Assembly: GCF_014779555.2 (NCBI RefSeq)
Contig: NZ_CP094357.1
Coordinates: forward strand, 2,914,001 to 2,978,000
DNA: 64,000 bases
Direction: 5' to 3'
From: Lysobacter capsici
GTDB lineage: Bacteria; Pseudomonadota; Gammaproteobacteria; Xanthomonadales; Xanthomonadaceae
This document shows positions 44,909 through 55,040 of the stretch, one piece after another (the first letter of the stretch is position 1; each line of letters starts with the position of its first letter). A program made the position numbers and the translations under genes. The notes beneath the pieces are model-generated. The model was not told where the DNA came from. It searched no databases and saw only the letters and a program-made list of their open reading frames with translations.

Positions 44909-46246
44909 ATGGATGCCGCTAGATTAGGCGCTCTCGATCAAACGGATGTTGATGCGATGCTTCTCGACGACGAACACGCGCTGGCCACGCAGATCGCGAA
45001 TGCGTGGGGCGGGCCGCCGCGCTTGTTCAAGAATGCGCTGTCGGCGCCCCTGTTCACTCCGGCCGAATTCATCCAGGCCTTGTCGACCACCGCTCAGGCC
45101 ATGGCCTCGGGCCGCAAGGAGCCGTTCGGCCGCGCCAATCTGGCGGGCCGTTCGCCGGCCATCCACGAACTGCTCGCGTTCTTCCCGGGGCCGGATATCC
45201 GCAGCTTCGAGCAGTACGAGGCGCAGGTCGGACAGGCCTTTCCCGGGTCGGAGTTCTCGGTGATCCTGGACAAGGTCGACATCGCCCTGCCTTCGATCCG
45301 CCGCAAGCTCACCCCGACCCTGCACGGCTTGTTCGGGCGCGTGGGCTATCCGGCCCGTGGCATCCACTCGTGCATCTACGCGGGCACGTACAGCAGCACG
45401 CCGTTCGGCATCCACATGGACGATTGCCATGTCCTGATGGCCACGGGCATCGGGACCAAGAAGATGGCGTTCTGGCCGCGCGCATATTTCGAGCATCGCG
45501 CCGAGCTGGTCCAGGCGGGCTCGCCGGCGCACGCGGGCGAGGCGCTGGCGGCGCTGTTGGCCGATGCGACGATCCTGGAGGTCGGGCCGGAGGACTTGCT
45601 GTACTGGCCCGCCGGCGAATGGCATGTGGCGGTCAACGACAGTGGACGCTTCTGCGCTTCGCTCAGCATCGGCATCTACCATAAAGGCGATACGAGCGAG
45701 ATCCTCAAGAAGGCGGTCGTGTTGCCATCGGGGCCGGCGGCCAATTCGGATCACAAGGCTCTGGATGCCCTCGATCTCGACGGCTTGTCCGCCGCGTCCG
45801 CCGCGGGCGGCGGCATGTCATCGCCCGAACGCCTGCGCCGCATGTGGGATGCGCTGAGCGCGGACATCAATGCGCCGCACGCGGCCGAGCTTGCGTTCGC
45901 CGCGCATACGCTCGGCATTCGAACCTCGGCCGGCTTCGGTCCGTTGCCGCAGCACGGCGTCGGCGATCAGGCCGGCGAGCACGACTGCGATGCGCAGGCC
46001 GTGGTCGACGAGGATCGGCACGGCCTGGATTGGACCACCGTCGGCGACAAGTTGCTGGCCTGCGCCCATGGGCAGGTGCTGGTGTTCGATCGACACACGC
46101 AGGAAGTCGCGGCCTTGTTGGCGGGCGTGAAGCAGGGGACGCCGACGCGCGTGGCCGATTTCGCCGCGCTGGTGCCGACGGATGCCCACTCGCCGTTGCG
46201 GGCCTTTCTCGCCAACCTGAGGCCCGGCGCCGCCATCGTGGAATGA
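44909..46246 (+). CDS. JmjC/cupin-type 2-oxoglutarate oxygenase-like protein
   Basis: 445 residues. The central part is a JmjC-like cupin: metal ligands H169-x-D171 (IHMDDCH), then GIGTKKMAFWPR, and the distal His239 (PAGEWHVAV). Proteins with this fold use Fe(II) and 2-oxoglutarate to hydroxylate proteins or, in biosynthetic clusters, amino acid residues of peptides. The last ~160 residues form an extra domain I do not recognise. First gene of a plus-strand trio with an FkbM-type methyltransferase and a GH13-like protein. A later start (MLLDDEHAL, about residue 17) is possible because the ribosome site at 44909 is weak. Confidence 0.75.
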   Translation: MDAARLGALDQTDVDAMLLDDEHALATQIANAWGGPPRLFKNALSAPLFTPAEFIQALSTTAQAMASGRKEPFGRANLAGRSPAIHELLAFFPGPDIRSFEQYEAQVGQAFPGSEFSVILDKVDIALPSIRRKLTPTLHGLFGRVGYPARGIHSCIYAGTYSSTPFGIHMDDCHVLMATGIGTKKMAFWPRAYFEHRAELVQAGSPAHAGEALAALLADATILEVGPEDLLYWPAGEWHVAVNDSGRFCASLSIGIYHKGDTSEILKKAVVLPSGPAANSDHKALDALDLDGLSAASAAGGGMSSPERLRRMWDALSADINAPHAAELAFAAHTLGIRTSAGFGPLPQHGVGDQAGEHDCDAQAVVDEDRHGLDWTTVGDKLLACAHGQVLVFDRHTQEVAALLAGVKQGTPTRVADFAALVPTDAHSPLRAFLANLRPGAAIVE

Positions 46247-46315
46247 CGCGCCCGCGCTCGTGCCGTTGCCGGCCGAGCATGAGTCGAAGCCAAGCGTTTA
46301 GCCAGAGGAGAGGGA

Positions 46316-47107
46316 ATGCTCAACAGAATGCTGTATGCCTTGTTGCCGGGACGGCGGATGGACACCGCGGCCTACGTCGAGCGTCGACGGATAGAACTGG
46401 CGCGGCAGCTCGACCTCGCGCTCGCCTCGACCGTCCGCTACGGGCCGTTCCGCGGCATGCGGCTCGGGCCGGACACGGCCTGGAGCGTCGCCGACCGCGC
46501 GCCGATCCTGCTCGGTCTGTACGAGCAGGAAGTGCTGGAGTCGCTGGCCGAAACCGGCGGAAGAAAAGCCTTCGTCAATCTCGGCGCGGGCGACGGCTAC
46601 TACGGCGTCGGCGCGCTGGTGTCGGGCCTGTGCCAGCGCTCGTATTGCTATGAGATGGGCGAGAAGGGCCGGCGGATCATCGGCGATACCGCGCGTTTGA
46701 ACGGCTTGGAGGACCGGGTCGAGATCCGCGGCAAGGCCGACCCCGGTTTCTACCGCGACCTGCCCGCCGAAGTCGTCGACGACTGCGTGCTGTTCGTCGA
46801 CATCGAGGGCGCGGAATTCGAACTGCTCGATGAGGCCGCGTTCGGCGCGTTCGGCAACGCGGTGATCTTCCTGGAACTGCACGACTGGTTCTTCCAGGAC
46901 GGCGCGCAGCGCATGCAAACGCTCAGGCGCAATGCCGCCGCGACCCACGCGATCACCGAAATGACAATGGCCGCGCGCGATCTGTCGCCGTTTCCGGAAT
47001 TGCGCGAATACAGCGACAGCGACCGCTGGCTGCTGTGTTCCGAGGGCCGTGGACGTCAGATGGGCTGGATGCGGTTCGACCCGAAGCGCGCCGGGGCCCC
47101 GGCCTAG
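46316..47107 (+). CDS. FkbM-family-like SAM-dependent methyltransferase
   Basis: 263 residues; strong ribosome site AGAGGAGAGGG before ATG 46316. The SAM-binding loop is FVNLGAGDGYYGVGAL and the acidic motif FVDIEGAEFELLDE is the FkbM signature. These enzymes O-methylate sugars, polyketides or peptides. No signal or membrane segment. Lies 69 bases after the oxygenase gene, and its stop overlaps the GTG of the next gene by one base, so all three are probably one transcript. Substrate unknown; tailoring of the cluster's product is inferred. Confidence 0.8.
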   Translation: MLNRMLYALLPGRRMDTAAYVERRRIELARQLDLALASTVRYGPFRGMRLGPDTAWSVADRAPILLGLYEQEVLESLAETGGRKAFVNLGAGDGYYGVGALVSGLCQRSYCYEMGEKGRRIIGDTARLNGLEDRVEIRGKADPGFYRDLPAEVVDDCVLFVDIEGAEFELLDEAAFGAFGNAVIFLELHDWFFQDGAQRMQTLRRNAAATHAITEMTMAARDLSPFPELREYSDSDRWLLCSEGRGRQMGWMRFDPKRAGAPA

Positions 47108-49248
47108 TGCGCGAGCCCGCTTGCGAGTCCGCCGACGCGGCGCCGGGCGATCTGCGTTCGTGCATCGCCGCGTTGATCGCGGCCGGCGATTGCGGGTTCG
47201 CGGACGTGCTGAGCGCGTTGCGGCAACTCATCGACGCGCCGGCCGCGCCGGCCGAGCGCCGGTTGCGCCTGTTCCTGCGTCATCTGCTGTTTCTGCTGGA
47301 AAGCGGGGACGAGTTGTACGCCGACTGCGTGCTGCGTTCGGACGATCGCTCTCGACCGGTGCTGATCGCGCATCGGATCGCGCGCGAAGCGGGCGAGGGC
47401 GTGATGAAGACGCAGGTGCGCCTGGCGCTCTGGCCGCTGGCGCAGGAATCGCCGGCGCTGGCGGAGGGTGCGTTCGCCGTGCATTCGCAGGACGCGGACA
47501 TCGTCGTTCACCGCGGCCCGGTGAGGATCGAACACGCGCTGCAGGACATGGGCGTGCCGGTCGACGCGCACGCGCTGCGCGACGACGAGATCGACGCGTT
47601 CTATGCCTACCGCAAAGCGCTGCAGCGCGCCGTGCGGCCATCGGGTCGCGGTGCCGGCGCGTCGTGGCATGCCGATGCGCGCGACGACGAAGACCGCGTC
47701 GCGCAGGCCTGCGCGCAGGCCTTCGAATTCGACGCGGGCGACGGCGAACGGATCCATCGCGGCCGACCGCTGCCGGGAATCGGCCGAGCCAGCCATCCGC
47801 TGCTGGGCGCGTCCCTGCATGTGCTGCCGCGCCTGCTCAGTCCCGCCGGCCCCGAGTCGGTGCTGAAAGCGTTGGCGATGGACCTGCCGGAGGTCGCGGC
47901 CGCAGGCTTCGATGCGGTGCTGCTCGGCGTGGTCGATCGCCAGAGCACCGATCTGTACTACGTCGAAGGCGACGACGGCGCGCTGCATCCGTATCTCAAC
48001 AATCACGGCTACTGGAGCAGCGGCGAGCGCGGCGTGGACCCGGTCCTGGGCGATGCCGGCGACTACATCGCGCTGCGTCATGCCGCCGCCGCTTGCGGCC
48101 TCAGCCTGATCCAGGATTCGGTGCTCGGCACGATGGGTTATCCGCCGCAGTTGCCGCGTCTTGCGCCGCCGACATCGCGATGCACCCCGTTGGCGCTGGC
48201 TCTGGCCGATCAGGTGTCGCCGCTGGACGAACCAGGCGACTTCCTGAGCGGGCTGGAAAGCTGCGATGCGATCCCGTCGCCCGACGGTCTGCCGTTGGGC
48301 GACTACATCAAGGTGGTGACGCGCACGCATCTGGGCGAGTACTACCAGTTGCCCCGGCCCAATCTGTTCGATCCGCAAGTACGCGAACGGGTTCTGGCGC
48401 GCGCGCAATGGCAGATCGGCGAGGCGCGGGTGTCCGCGTTCCGGGTCGACATGGCCAAGCACCTCGGCCTGGCGCCGCTGCGCGCCGCGTTGGACGCGCT
48501 GCGCGAGGCGGTACACGATGCCGGCGCGGCGCCGTTCTTCGCGGTCCTGGAATACTGGAGCCTGCATTACCGGGATCTGCGTTTCGCGCTGTCCGCCGTC
48601 GGGCCGTCGGTCGAAGGACTTTATCTCTACGATTTTCCGCTGGCGCACGCGCTTCAGCAGGCGCTGCTCGCGAGCGGCGATTGGTCGCGCCTGCTGCCGG
48701 CGATCGCCGAACAGCGGCGGCACTGGCAGGTGCCGCCGTGCTGCCTGGTTCCCATCGTCATCGATCACGATCCGAGTTTTAGGCCGATCTTCAACGGTAC
48801 GGCGCATACGCGCGACCTCGTGGTGACGGGGCTGGCGCTGGCCCTGGCGATGAGTGCCAATGGCCCCAGCGTGTATTGCGGTTACGACGATCGACGGGCG
48901 GCGCCGGCCGAGCTGGACCGTTATTTCGATTACTCCGAACAACATGCACGCAAGGCGATGCCCGCGCCGCTGACGCGCGATCCCGACGGGCCCGGCGCGG
49001 TCTTCGCGCGATTGCTGGAGGCGGTGAAGCGCCATCGGGTGTTGGCCGACTGGGACGGTGGCGCGTTGACGTTCGAAGGCGACGCGCAGCGTCTGCGCAT
49101 CGTGCGCACGCTGGTTCACGGATCGCAGCGGCGCGTGGCCTGTTTCTGCGTGGCCCGCGACGGCGGTGCGGCGACAGCGGGCGCGGATGGCGAACAACTG
49201 GTGTTCGCCTCGGGCGACGGCCCTTCGGTGGCGTTGTTCGTCAGCTAG
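47107..49248 (+). CDS. GH13 (alpha-amylase superfamily)-like protein
   Basis: 713 residues from GTG 47107, which overlaps the previous stop (TAGTG). The TIM-barrel catalytic motifs of GH13 can be traced: LSLIQDSVLG (region I-like), FRVDMAKH with nucleophile candidate D448, AVLEYW with acid/base candidate E482, and IDHD with D555. N-terminal ~230 residues (LRLFLRHLLFLLESGD ...) look like a GlgE-type or other accessory domain rather than a plain amylase. It may transfer or remodel alpha-glucosides. Its location beside a GT4 gene and NRPS genes is unusual. Substrate cannot be deduced. Confidence 0.65.
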   Translation: MREPACESADAAPGDLRSCIAALIAAGDCGFADVLSALRQLIDAPAAPAERRLRLFLRHLLFLLESGDELYADCVLRSDDRSRPVLIAHRIAREAGEGVMKTQVRLALWPLAQESPALAEGAFAVHSQDADIVVHRGPVRIEHALQDMGVPVDAHALRDDEIDAFYAYRKALQRAVRPSGRGAGASWHADARDDEDRVAQACAQAFEFDAGDGERIHRGRPLPGIGRASHPLLGASLHVLPRLLSPAGPESVLKALAMDLPEVAAAGFDAVLLGVVDRQSTDLYYVEGDDGALHPYLNNHGYWSSGERGVDPVLGDAGDYIALRHAAAACGLSLIQDSVLGTMGYPPQLPRLAPPTSRCTPLALALADQVSPLDEPGDFLSGLESCDAIPSPDGLPLGDYIKVVTRTHLGEYYQLPRPNLFDPQVRERVLARAQWQIGEARVSAFRVDMAKHLGLAPLRAALDALREAVHDAGAAPFFAVLEYWSLHYRDLRFALSAVGPSVEGLYLYDFPLAHALQQALLASGDWSRLLPAIAEQRRHWQVPPCCLVPIVIDHDPSFRPIFNGTAHTRDLVVTGLALALAMSANGPSVYCGYDDRRAAPAELDRYFDYSEQHARKAMPAPLTRDPDGPGAVFARLLEAVKRHRVLADWDGGALTFEGDAQRLRIVRTLVHGSQRRVACFCVARDGGAATAGADGEQLVFASGDGPSVALFVS

Positions 49249-49263
49249 CCACGCGCAGCGGTT

Positions 49264-50481
49264 TCAGCAGGTCGCTAGCGGAATCCGCTGCGGCATCGCC
49301 GTATCCAGCGCGACGTCATAAACCTGCTTGAGCGCGGCGGCCGATCGCGTCCAGTCCAGGTCCGCGGCCTCCCGCGCGGCGGCCAGCGCGCGTGCCCGCG
49401 CGTACGCCGGATCGGTCAGCAGGCCGATGGCCGCATCGGCGATCGCATCGATGTCGTCCGGATCGACGCAGATCGCGCTCGGCACCCGCTCGGCCAGGCC
49501 GCAGTTGCGCGACAGCACGACCGGCACGCCGGCCTCGATCGCTTCCAGCGCGACCAGCCCGAACGGCTCCGACAGCGAAGGCATCACCAGCACGCGACTG
49601 CGCGCAAGCAGGCGGGTCACTTCCTCGCGGTCGATGAAGCCCGGAAACGAGAACGCTTCGGACAGACCGAGCGCGCGCACCAGCGAGCGCATCAGCGGCA
49701 GCAGATTGCCGTCGCCGGCCATTTCGAAGCACGCATCCGGCACGCGTTCGCGGATCCGCAAGGCGGCCTCGACGAAGGCTTCCGGGCCCTTTTGTTCGGT
49801 GATGCGGCCGATGAAGCACACGCATCCGTCCGCGGGCGGCGCGGCGGGCGACGGGTCGGCCCGGCGGGATCGACCGGCGTTGTAGACCACGTCGATCCTG
49901 TCGGCGCTCTGGCCGTAATTGCGGACCAGACCATGCCCGGTATAGCGGCTGACCGCCACGATGCGATCGGCCGCCTGCATGCCGAGGCGTTCGAGTTCGG
50001 CGATCACCGGGTTGGTGCGGTGCTCGCCGGCGCGATCGTGCTCGGTCGAGTGGACATGCACGACCAGCGGCCTGCCGGTGGCGCGCTTGATCGCCAGCGC
50101 CGCTTCGAAGGTAAGCCAATCGTGGGCATGGATGAGGTCGAAATCGCCGAGGCCCGGCAAGGCGCGCAAGGTCGCGGCGGCGTACCGGGCCGCCTTTTCG
50201 CGGTATGCGATGTAAGCGCCTTGAGCGCGAGCGCCGGCGCGTGGATCGTCGCATCCGTCCAGTTCGACGATCCGCACCGCGGCGGGATAATCGCCGCGGA
50301 TCCCCGGCGATGCGGGCAGCAGGAAATCGACGCCGATTCCGCCGAGCGCGCCGATACCGCGCAGCAAGCCCTCGCAGGCGACGCCCAGTCCGCCGGTGAT
50401 GGCGGGCGGCAATTCCCAGCCCAGCATCAGCACTTTCAGCGGTCGTCGATCCGCATGCGCCAAGGCATCCATCGCGGTCAT
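49264..50481 (-). CDS. GT4-family glycosyltransferase
   Basis: 405 residues from the start at 50481. GT-B fold with the starch-synthase-like opening [22 protein letters not shown], then [24 protein letters not shown], and the C-terminal nucleotide-sugar site ([18 protein letters not shown] ... [23 protein letters not shown]). Retaining transferase, probably cytoplasmic. The ATG overlaps the stop of the NRPS gene (ATGA), so it is translationally coupled and may glycosylate the peptide product. It converges with the GH13-like gene, 15 bases apart. Confidence 0.87.
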   Translation of the reverse strand: MTAMDALAHADRRPLKVLMLGWELPPAITGGLGVACEGLLRGIGALGGIGVDFLLPASPGIRGDYPAAVRIVELDGCDDPRAGARAQGAYIAYREKAARYAAATLRALPGLGDFDLIHAHDWLTFEAALAIKRATGRPLVVHVHSTEHDRAGEHRTNPVIAELERLGMQAADRIVAVSRYTGHGLVRNYGQSADRIDVVYNAGRSRRADPSPAAPPADGCVCFIGRITEQKGPEAFVEAALRIRERVPDACFEMAGDGNLLPLMRSLVRALGLSEAFSFPGFIDREEVTRLLARSRVLVMPSLSEPFGLVALEAIEAGVPVVLSRNCGLAERVPSAICVDPDDIDAIADAAIGLLTDPAYARARALAAAREAADLDWTRSAAALKQVYDVALDTAMPQRIPLATC

Positions 50482-53400
50482 GCGTCGACCGGGCTGAGTG
50501 GCGACGGCTCGACCCGCCGCGCGGGTGTCGGCGGCGCGGGCGGAAACCTCAGCGCGATATCGGCCACGCGTGGACTGCCGCTCTCGGCGAAGGCGCGCAG
50601 CACGTCGACGAATCCGCCCACGACCGTGTGCTCGATCGTGCGCGGCGCGAACCGCGCCTTGCGGTACTCGCAATCGATGTAGAGGCCATCGTGGTACTGG
50701 ACCACGGTCAGGTTGAACTCCATCGAAGCGAAGCCGCCGTCCTGATGGCGCGACGCGAACGGCGCCAGCGGCTTGTCGCTCTCGGCGCTTATGTAGTTCA
50801 GGCACAAGGTGCCGATGGCTTCCAGCGAAACGTCGGCGGCGCTGAGCACCGCCGGCAGCAGGCAGACCTTGTGCTCGCTGACCGCGGGCGTCTGCGCGGC
50901 GATCTGCGCGATGGCCTCGTCGACGCCGGTGTCGCCGGCGTATTCGACCGCATACAACGCATCGTTGACGAAGCTGCCGCCCGAATCCTGCCAGGCGCCG
51001 AACGGCCGGGTTTCGGTGAGCACCGAGATCAAAGTCGCATCCAACCCGGTCAGGCGCTGGATCAGCACGTTGGCGGCGGCGATGGCGAGCGCGCTGAGCG
51101 GAAGTTTCGCGCGCATCGCCCTGGCCGCCAGGGCGTGGAAGATCTCGGGTCCGACATAGGTGCTGAAGCGGGCCATCGGCACCGGTTCGTGGAACAGGTT
51201 GCCGACGTAGCGATGCGCGTGCGCGGCCAGATGCGGATCCATGCCCGTCGGCAGTTTCGACAGCGCGTTGGCGATGTACTGGCGATGCGACGCGAACCAG
51301 GGCGTCGGGTAGTCGGCGAAGCGGTCGGTGTAGCGCTGGACGCCGACGCGGCCGATCAGGTCGGTCCAGTAATCGATATGACGGCGGCCGCTCTCGCCGG
51401 ACATCTCGGTGCGTTCCCACTGCGCGTACTGCCGATACGTTCCGCCCGGCATATCGATGGGGTTGGCGCGGCCTTGCGAACGGGCGGCGTAGTCCTCGGC
51501 GACCTCGGCGACAAAACGGCCGAGAAAGGCCTGGTCCATGCAGACATGGTCGAAGGTGAAGATCACCGTGTCGTGGGTGGGCAGCCGCGCCAGATCGACG
51601 GTGAACAGCGGCAGTCGCGCGAAATCGAAGGTGCGCGCGCGGACGCGGTCGGCCAGGGCGTCGAGCGCCGCGTCCGGGTCGGTCTCGGCGCGCAGGTCCA
51701 CCGGTTCGATCGGAGCCAGCGCATGACTGCCGTGGGTGCGCTGGATCAGCCGGTCGTCGGTCACGTGCAGGGTAGTGCGCAAGGCTTCATGACGCGCAAC
51801 GGCGGCATCGAACACCTGGCGCAGCAGTTCCGGATCGGCCTGCGCGACGTTCACCCGCTGCTGCACGCACAGCGACGGGCGTCCCTGGGCGAGCGTGACC
51901 TGATTGAAGGCCCAGTCGCAGCATTGTTTCTGCGAGGCCGGCGAGTCGATCCAGCCGGGGCTGGACGCGTCGGCCTCGCTGCGCGCAGGTTGCGCGCGCG
52001 CCGACCAGCGCGCGGTCGCGGCGAAGCCGGCCAGGGTCGATTGCACGAACAAGCCATGCATGTCCGCTTCCAGGCCGATGCGGTGCATGCGCTCGATCAG
52101 CTGCATCGCGTGCAGGGAATGACCGCCGAGTTCGAAAAAATTGTCGTCGCGGCCGACCCGGTCCACGCGCAGCAGTTGCGTCCATAGCTGCGCGATCGCC
52201 GTTTCGATCTCGCCCCGCGGCGGCAGGAACGGCCGGCCGGCGATATCGGCCGAGGCCGGCGGGCGCAGCGCGCCACGGTCGATCTTGCCGTTGGCGCCGG
52301 TCGGGAACGCCGGCACGCAGACGTAGGCGTAAGGCAGCATGTACTCCGGCAGCCGTTGCGCGAGGAAGGCGCGCAGGTCGGTCGGCGTCGGCGCGGCCTG
52401 GGCCGGTATGACATAGGCCGCGAGCCGGACGTCGCCGTCCTCCGAACGCAACGGCACGACGGTTGCGTCGCGCACGTCCGCATGCTCGCAAAGCGCGGCG
52501 GCAATCTCGCCGAGCTCGATGCGATAGCCGCGGATCTTGACCTGATCGTCGTTGCGGCCGAGGTAATCGAGCCGGCCGTCGGCGCGACGCCGTACCAGAT
52601 CGCCGCTGCGATACAACCGACCCTCGCCGAACGGGTTGTCGATGAAGCGTTCAGCGGTCAGCTCGGGGCGATGCAGATAACCGCGCGCCACGCCGTTGCC
52701 GCCGAGCCACAGCTCGCCGACCACACCCGGCGCGGCCAGGGTTCCATCGGCTTCCACCACATAAGCCTGCACGCCCGGCAGCGGTTCGCCCAGATGCGGA
52801 CCGTGTTCGGCGCTGACCCGCGCCAGCGTGCTGTTGACCGTGCATTCGGTCGGACCGTAGGCGTTGTAACAAGCCACCGGAGCGGCGGCCGCGCGCTTCC
52901 ACGCCGTGGCCGGAAACGCTTCGCCGCCGACCAGGATCGCGCGCAATCGCGGCAGCGCCCGTTCGAACAGGCCGCCGTGGATCAACAGGTCCAGTTGCGA
53001 TGGCGTGCAGTCGAATACCGACACCGCTTCGGTGTCGAGGAAGTCCAGCATGCGCCCGGCATCGGCGCGCACGTTCGCAGGCACGATGCAGAGCGTGTGG
53101 CCCGAGCCCAGCTGCACCAGCGCCTGCAGCGAGGCATCGAAGGACACGCTGGCATTGAGCGCCACGCACAGCGCCGGCGGCAATTCGTCGAATACGCGTT
53201 CGCGCATTCCTTGCCACAGGTGCAGCAATTGGCGGTGCTCGACCATCACGCCCTTCGGGCGACCGGTGGAACCTGAGGTGTAGATCACATAAGCCAGATG
53301 GTCGGGGCGCAACGCCACTTGCGGCGCGTGCGACTGCGCGCTGTCGGCGGTGGCTTCCACGTCCAGCACCGCGACGCCGTCCAGGCCCAGTCGCGCGGCG

Positions 53401-53777
53401 GCGCCATCGGCGCTTACCATCGCGACCGGCGACGAATCTTCCAGCATCTGCAGCACGCGGTCGCGCGGATAGCCCGGGTCCAGCGGCACGTAGGCGCCGC
53501 CGGCCTTGAGGATGCCCAGCAGGCCGACCACCAGTTCGATCCCGCGTTCGGCGCACAGGCCCACGCGGGTGTCGGGCACTACGCCCAGATCGATCAACGC
53601 ATGCGCCACGCGATTGGACGCGGCGTCCAACTGCGCATAGCTCAACCGCGCCGCGCCGCTGCGCAGCGCCTCCGCATCCGGCGTGCTCGCCGCCTGCGCC
53701 TGGAACGCATCGACGAACGATGCCGGCGACGACAGCGGCCGTGGGCCGAGAGAGGAAGCGGAAGAAAGAAGGGTCAT
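50478..53777 (-). CDS. NRPS with A-T-C domains (Gln-like specificity)
   Basis: 1099 residues from the start at 53777 (AAGGAT site upstream). Adenylation domain about 25-510 ([54 protein letters not shown]). Pocket residues read by eye are D-A-Q-D-L-G-A-V-N-(K), close to Gln codes as I remember them. Carrier domain Ser554 in LGGHSLH. The C-terminal ~450 residues are a condensation-type domain whose active-site motif is DHVCMDQ (H744, D748) instead of HHxxxDG. No N-terminal condensation domain and no thioesterase. An enzyme that starts with A and ends with C must receive or pass chains in trans. Most of the A domain is nearly identical in DNA to 61619-62765. Confidence 0.9.
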   Translation of the reverse strand: MTLLSSASSLGPRPLSSPASFVDAFQAQAASTPDAEALRSGAARLSYAQLDAASNRVAHALIDLGVVPDTRVGLCAERGIELVVGLLGILKAGGAYVPLDPGYPRDRVLQMLEDSSPVAMVSADGAAARLGLDGVAVLDVEATADSAQSHAPQVALRPDHLAYVIYTSGSTGRPKGVMVEHRQLLHLWQGMRERVFDELPPALCVALNASVSFDASLQALVQLGSGHTLCIVPANVRADAGRMLDFLDTEAVSVFDCTPSQLDLLIHGGLFERALPRLRAILVGGEAFPATAWKRAAAAPVACYNAYGPTECTVNSTLARVSAEHGPHLGEPLPGVQAYVVEADGTLAAPGVVGELWLGGNGVARGYLHRPELTAERFIDNPFGEGRLYRSGDLVRRRADGRLDYLGRNDDQVKIRGYRIELGEIAAALCEHADVRDATVVPLRSEDGDVRLAAYVIPAQAAPTPTDLRAFLAQRLPEYMLPYAYVCVPAFPTGANGKIDRGALRPPASADIAGRPFLPPRGEIETAIAQLWTQLLRVDRVGRDDNFFELGGHSLHAMQLIERMHRIGLEADMHGLFVQSTLAGFAATARWSARAQPARSEADASSPGWIDSPASQKQCCDWAFNQVTLAQGRPSLCVQQRVNVAQADPELLRQVFDAAVARHEALRTTLHVTDDRLIQRTHGSHALAPIEPVDLRAETDPDAALDALADRVRARTFDFARLPLFTVDLARLPTHDTVIFTFDHVCMDQAFLGRFVAEVAEDYAARSQGRANPIDMPGGTYRQYAQWERTEMSGESGRRHIDYWTDLIGRVGVQRYTDRFADYPTPWFASHRQYIANALSKLPTGMDPHLAAHAHRYVGNLFHEPVPMARFSTYVGPEIFHALAARAMRAKLPLSALAIAAANVLIQRLTGLDATLISVLTETRPFGAWQDSGGSFVNDALYAVEYAGDTGVDEAIAQIAAQTPAVSEHKVCLLPAVLSAADVSLEAIGTLCLNYISAESDKPLAPFASRHQDGGFASMEFNLTVVQYHDGLYIDCEYRKARFAPRTIEHTVVGGFVDVLRAFAESGSPRVADIALRFPPAPPTPARRVEPSPLSPVDA
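52536..53680 (-). repeat. Long inverted repeat, copy 1 (adenylation domain)
   Basis: Reverse complement of this segment is nearly identical to 61619-62765. In a ~95-base stretch compared directly (53167-53261 against 62042 onward) I found no difference, with a synonymous change just beyond. Encoded proteins differ at only a handful of ~380 positions. Confidence 0.85.
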
Positions 53778-54095
53778 GCCACGAATCCTTGCAGCGACGG
53801 GGACGTGCTGCATTGCAAAAAACATCGGCGTGCAATGCGGCGCATAACCTTACGATGAGTGCGTGTGTTGTTGCTATTCTGTGGAATCATCATCAAGCAT
53901 ATGGAGTCGTCATGCGACATGTTGTGTGCGATGAAGGCTTCAATATACTGCGGCGGCCACTGGAAAGAGCAGGCCTCGCCCGATCGTCCGACGGATGAAT
54001 GGGCGGTCGGCCGGGTCGCTCGCGTGCATTGAAGTGCTTTGGGGCGTTGGGGACGTCCCGGGGATCGTCTTTCTGAAAAAAATGGAGTTGGCAAG
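53778..54095. promoter_or_regulatory. Divergent promoter region between the two NRPS transcripts
   Basis: 318 bases, visibly richer in A and T than surroundings, between the minus-strand NRPS gene and the plus-strand acyltransferase gene. Best plus-strand promoter: TTGTGT (53922-53927), 16 bases, TATACT (53944-53949). A minus-strand promoter must also be here but none is clear. No gene. Confidence 0.55.
53922..53949 (+). promoter_or_regulatory. Sigma-70-type promoter for the acyltransferase-NRPS operon
   Basis: TTGTGT, 16-base spacer, TATACT; the -10 differs from consensus at one base. About 150 bases before the first start codon. Confidence 0.5.
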
Positions 54096-54971
54096 ATGTC
54101 AGAAATGACAGTGCGGCAATGGATTGCAGCGGGCGTCGAACTGTCGATACTGCGGCTTGCGAGCATCCTGCCGCTGCGTATGCTGGCCCCGATTTCCAAG
54201 GTCGTGGGCGCGGTCTACTGGTCTGTTTCAGCCGAGTCGCGTCAAATCATCCTCGACAATCTCTCCCTGTGTTTTCCCGAGCTGAGCGAACGCGCCCGCA
54301 TCGACATGGGTCGCGCCAGCCTTGCCCAGGCGGTGCTGGGCTATCTGGAAAAGGGCCGCTGGTGGTTCGGCGATGCGTCCACCCAGCCTTGCGTCGTCGA
54401 CGGGCTCGAGCACCTTCAGGAACTGGCGTCGAAAGGACGCGGCGTATTGCTGCTGGGCTTTCATTTCAGCGACATGGAAACCGCGGTGCAGCTGTTAAAC
54501 GAGCGCGTCCCCCTGTGCGCGATGTACATGCGCCGACCGAATCCGATCGTCGACGCGGCGTCGCGCAGATCGCGGGGCCGGCGCCAGCTCACGATGATAG
54601 AACGCAGCGACGTGCGCGGCGTGTTGTCCGCGCTGCGCGACGGCGCGGTGCTGTGGTTCGCGCCGGATCAGGAATACCGCGATCGCAATCAGGTGCCGGC
54701 GCCGTTCTTCGGCATGGTGCTCAGTACCTTGTCGTCGGCGACGCGGCTGGTGAAGCTCAGCGGCGCGGCCGTGGTCGCGTTCACCCACCACCGCGAACGC
54801 GACGGCTGTCGCATCTCGCTTTCGCCGCCGCTGGAGGGATTCGGCGAGGATCCGGCCGCGGACGCGACACGGGTCAATCGCATCCTGGAGGAGGCGATCA
54901 GGCGCAACCCGTCGGCCTACTTCTGGATCAACAGACGCCTTCGCAGCCACAGCGTCGCAGCGCAAGCCTAG
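54096..54971 (+). CDS. LpxL/HtrB-like acyltransferase
   Basis: 291 residues from ATG 54096 (GGAG site 8 bases before). The lysophospholipid/lipid A acyltransferase layout is clear: SAESRQIILDNLSLCFPELS near the N-terminus, LLLGFHFSDMETAV with the catalytic H-x4-E motif, MYMRRPNP, WFAPDQEYRD, FFGMVLSTLSSATRL and the C-terminal PSAYFWINRR. Such enzymes move acyl chains from acyl-ACP to lipid acceptors at the inner membrane; an N-terminal hydrophobic segment supports membrane association. It lies 69 bases upstream of the FAAL-NRPS and shares its promoter, so it probably acts on the lipopeptide rather than on lipid A; that is inference. Confidence 0.85.
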   Translation: MSEMTVRQWIAAGVELSILRLASILPLRMLAPISKVVGAVYWSVSAESRQIILDNLSLCFPELSERARIDMGRASLAQAVLGYLEKGRWWFGDASTQPCVVDGLEHLQELASKGRGVLLLGFHFSDMETAVQLLNERVPLCAMYMRRPNPIVDAASRRSRGRRQLTMIERSDVRGVLSALRDGAVLWFAPDQEYRDRNQVPAPFFGMVLSTLSSATRLVKLSGAAVVAFTHHRERDGCRISLSPPLEGFGEDPAADATRVNRILEEAIRRNPSAYFWINRRLRSHSVAAQA

Positions 54972-55040
54972 TACGGGACGCCGCCGCCGCGGACGCGGCG
55001 GTGCGTGGAATTACCGATTTCTTTTTGCTCGTGGTCGAGA

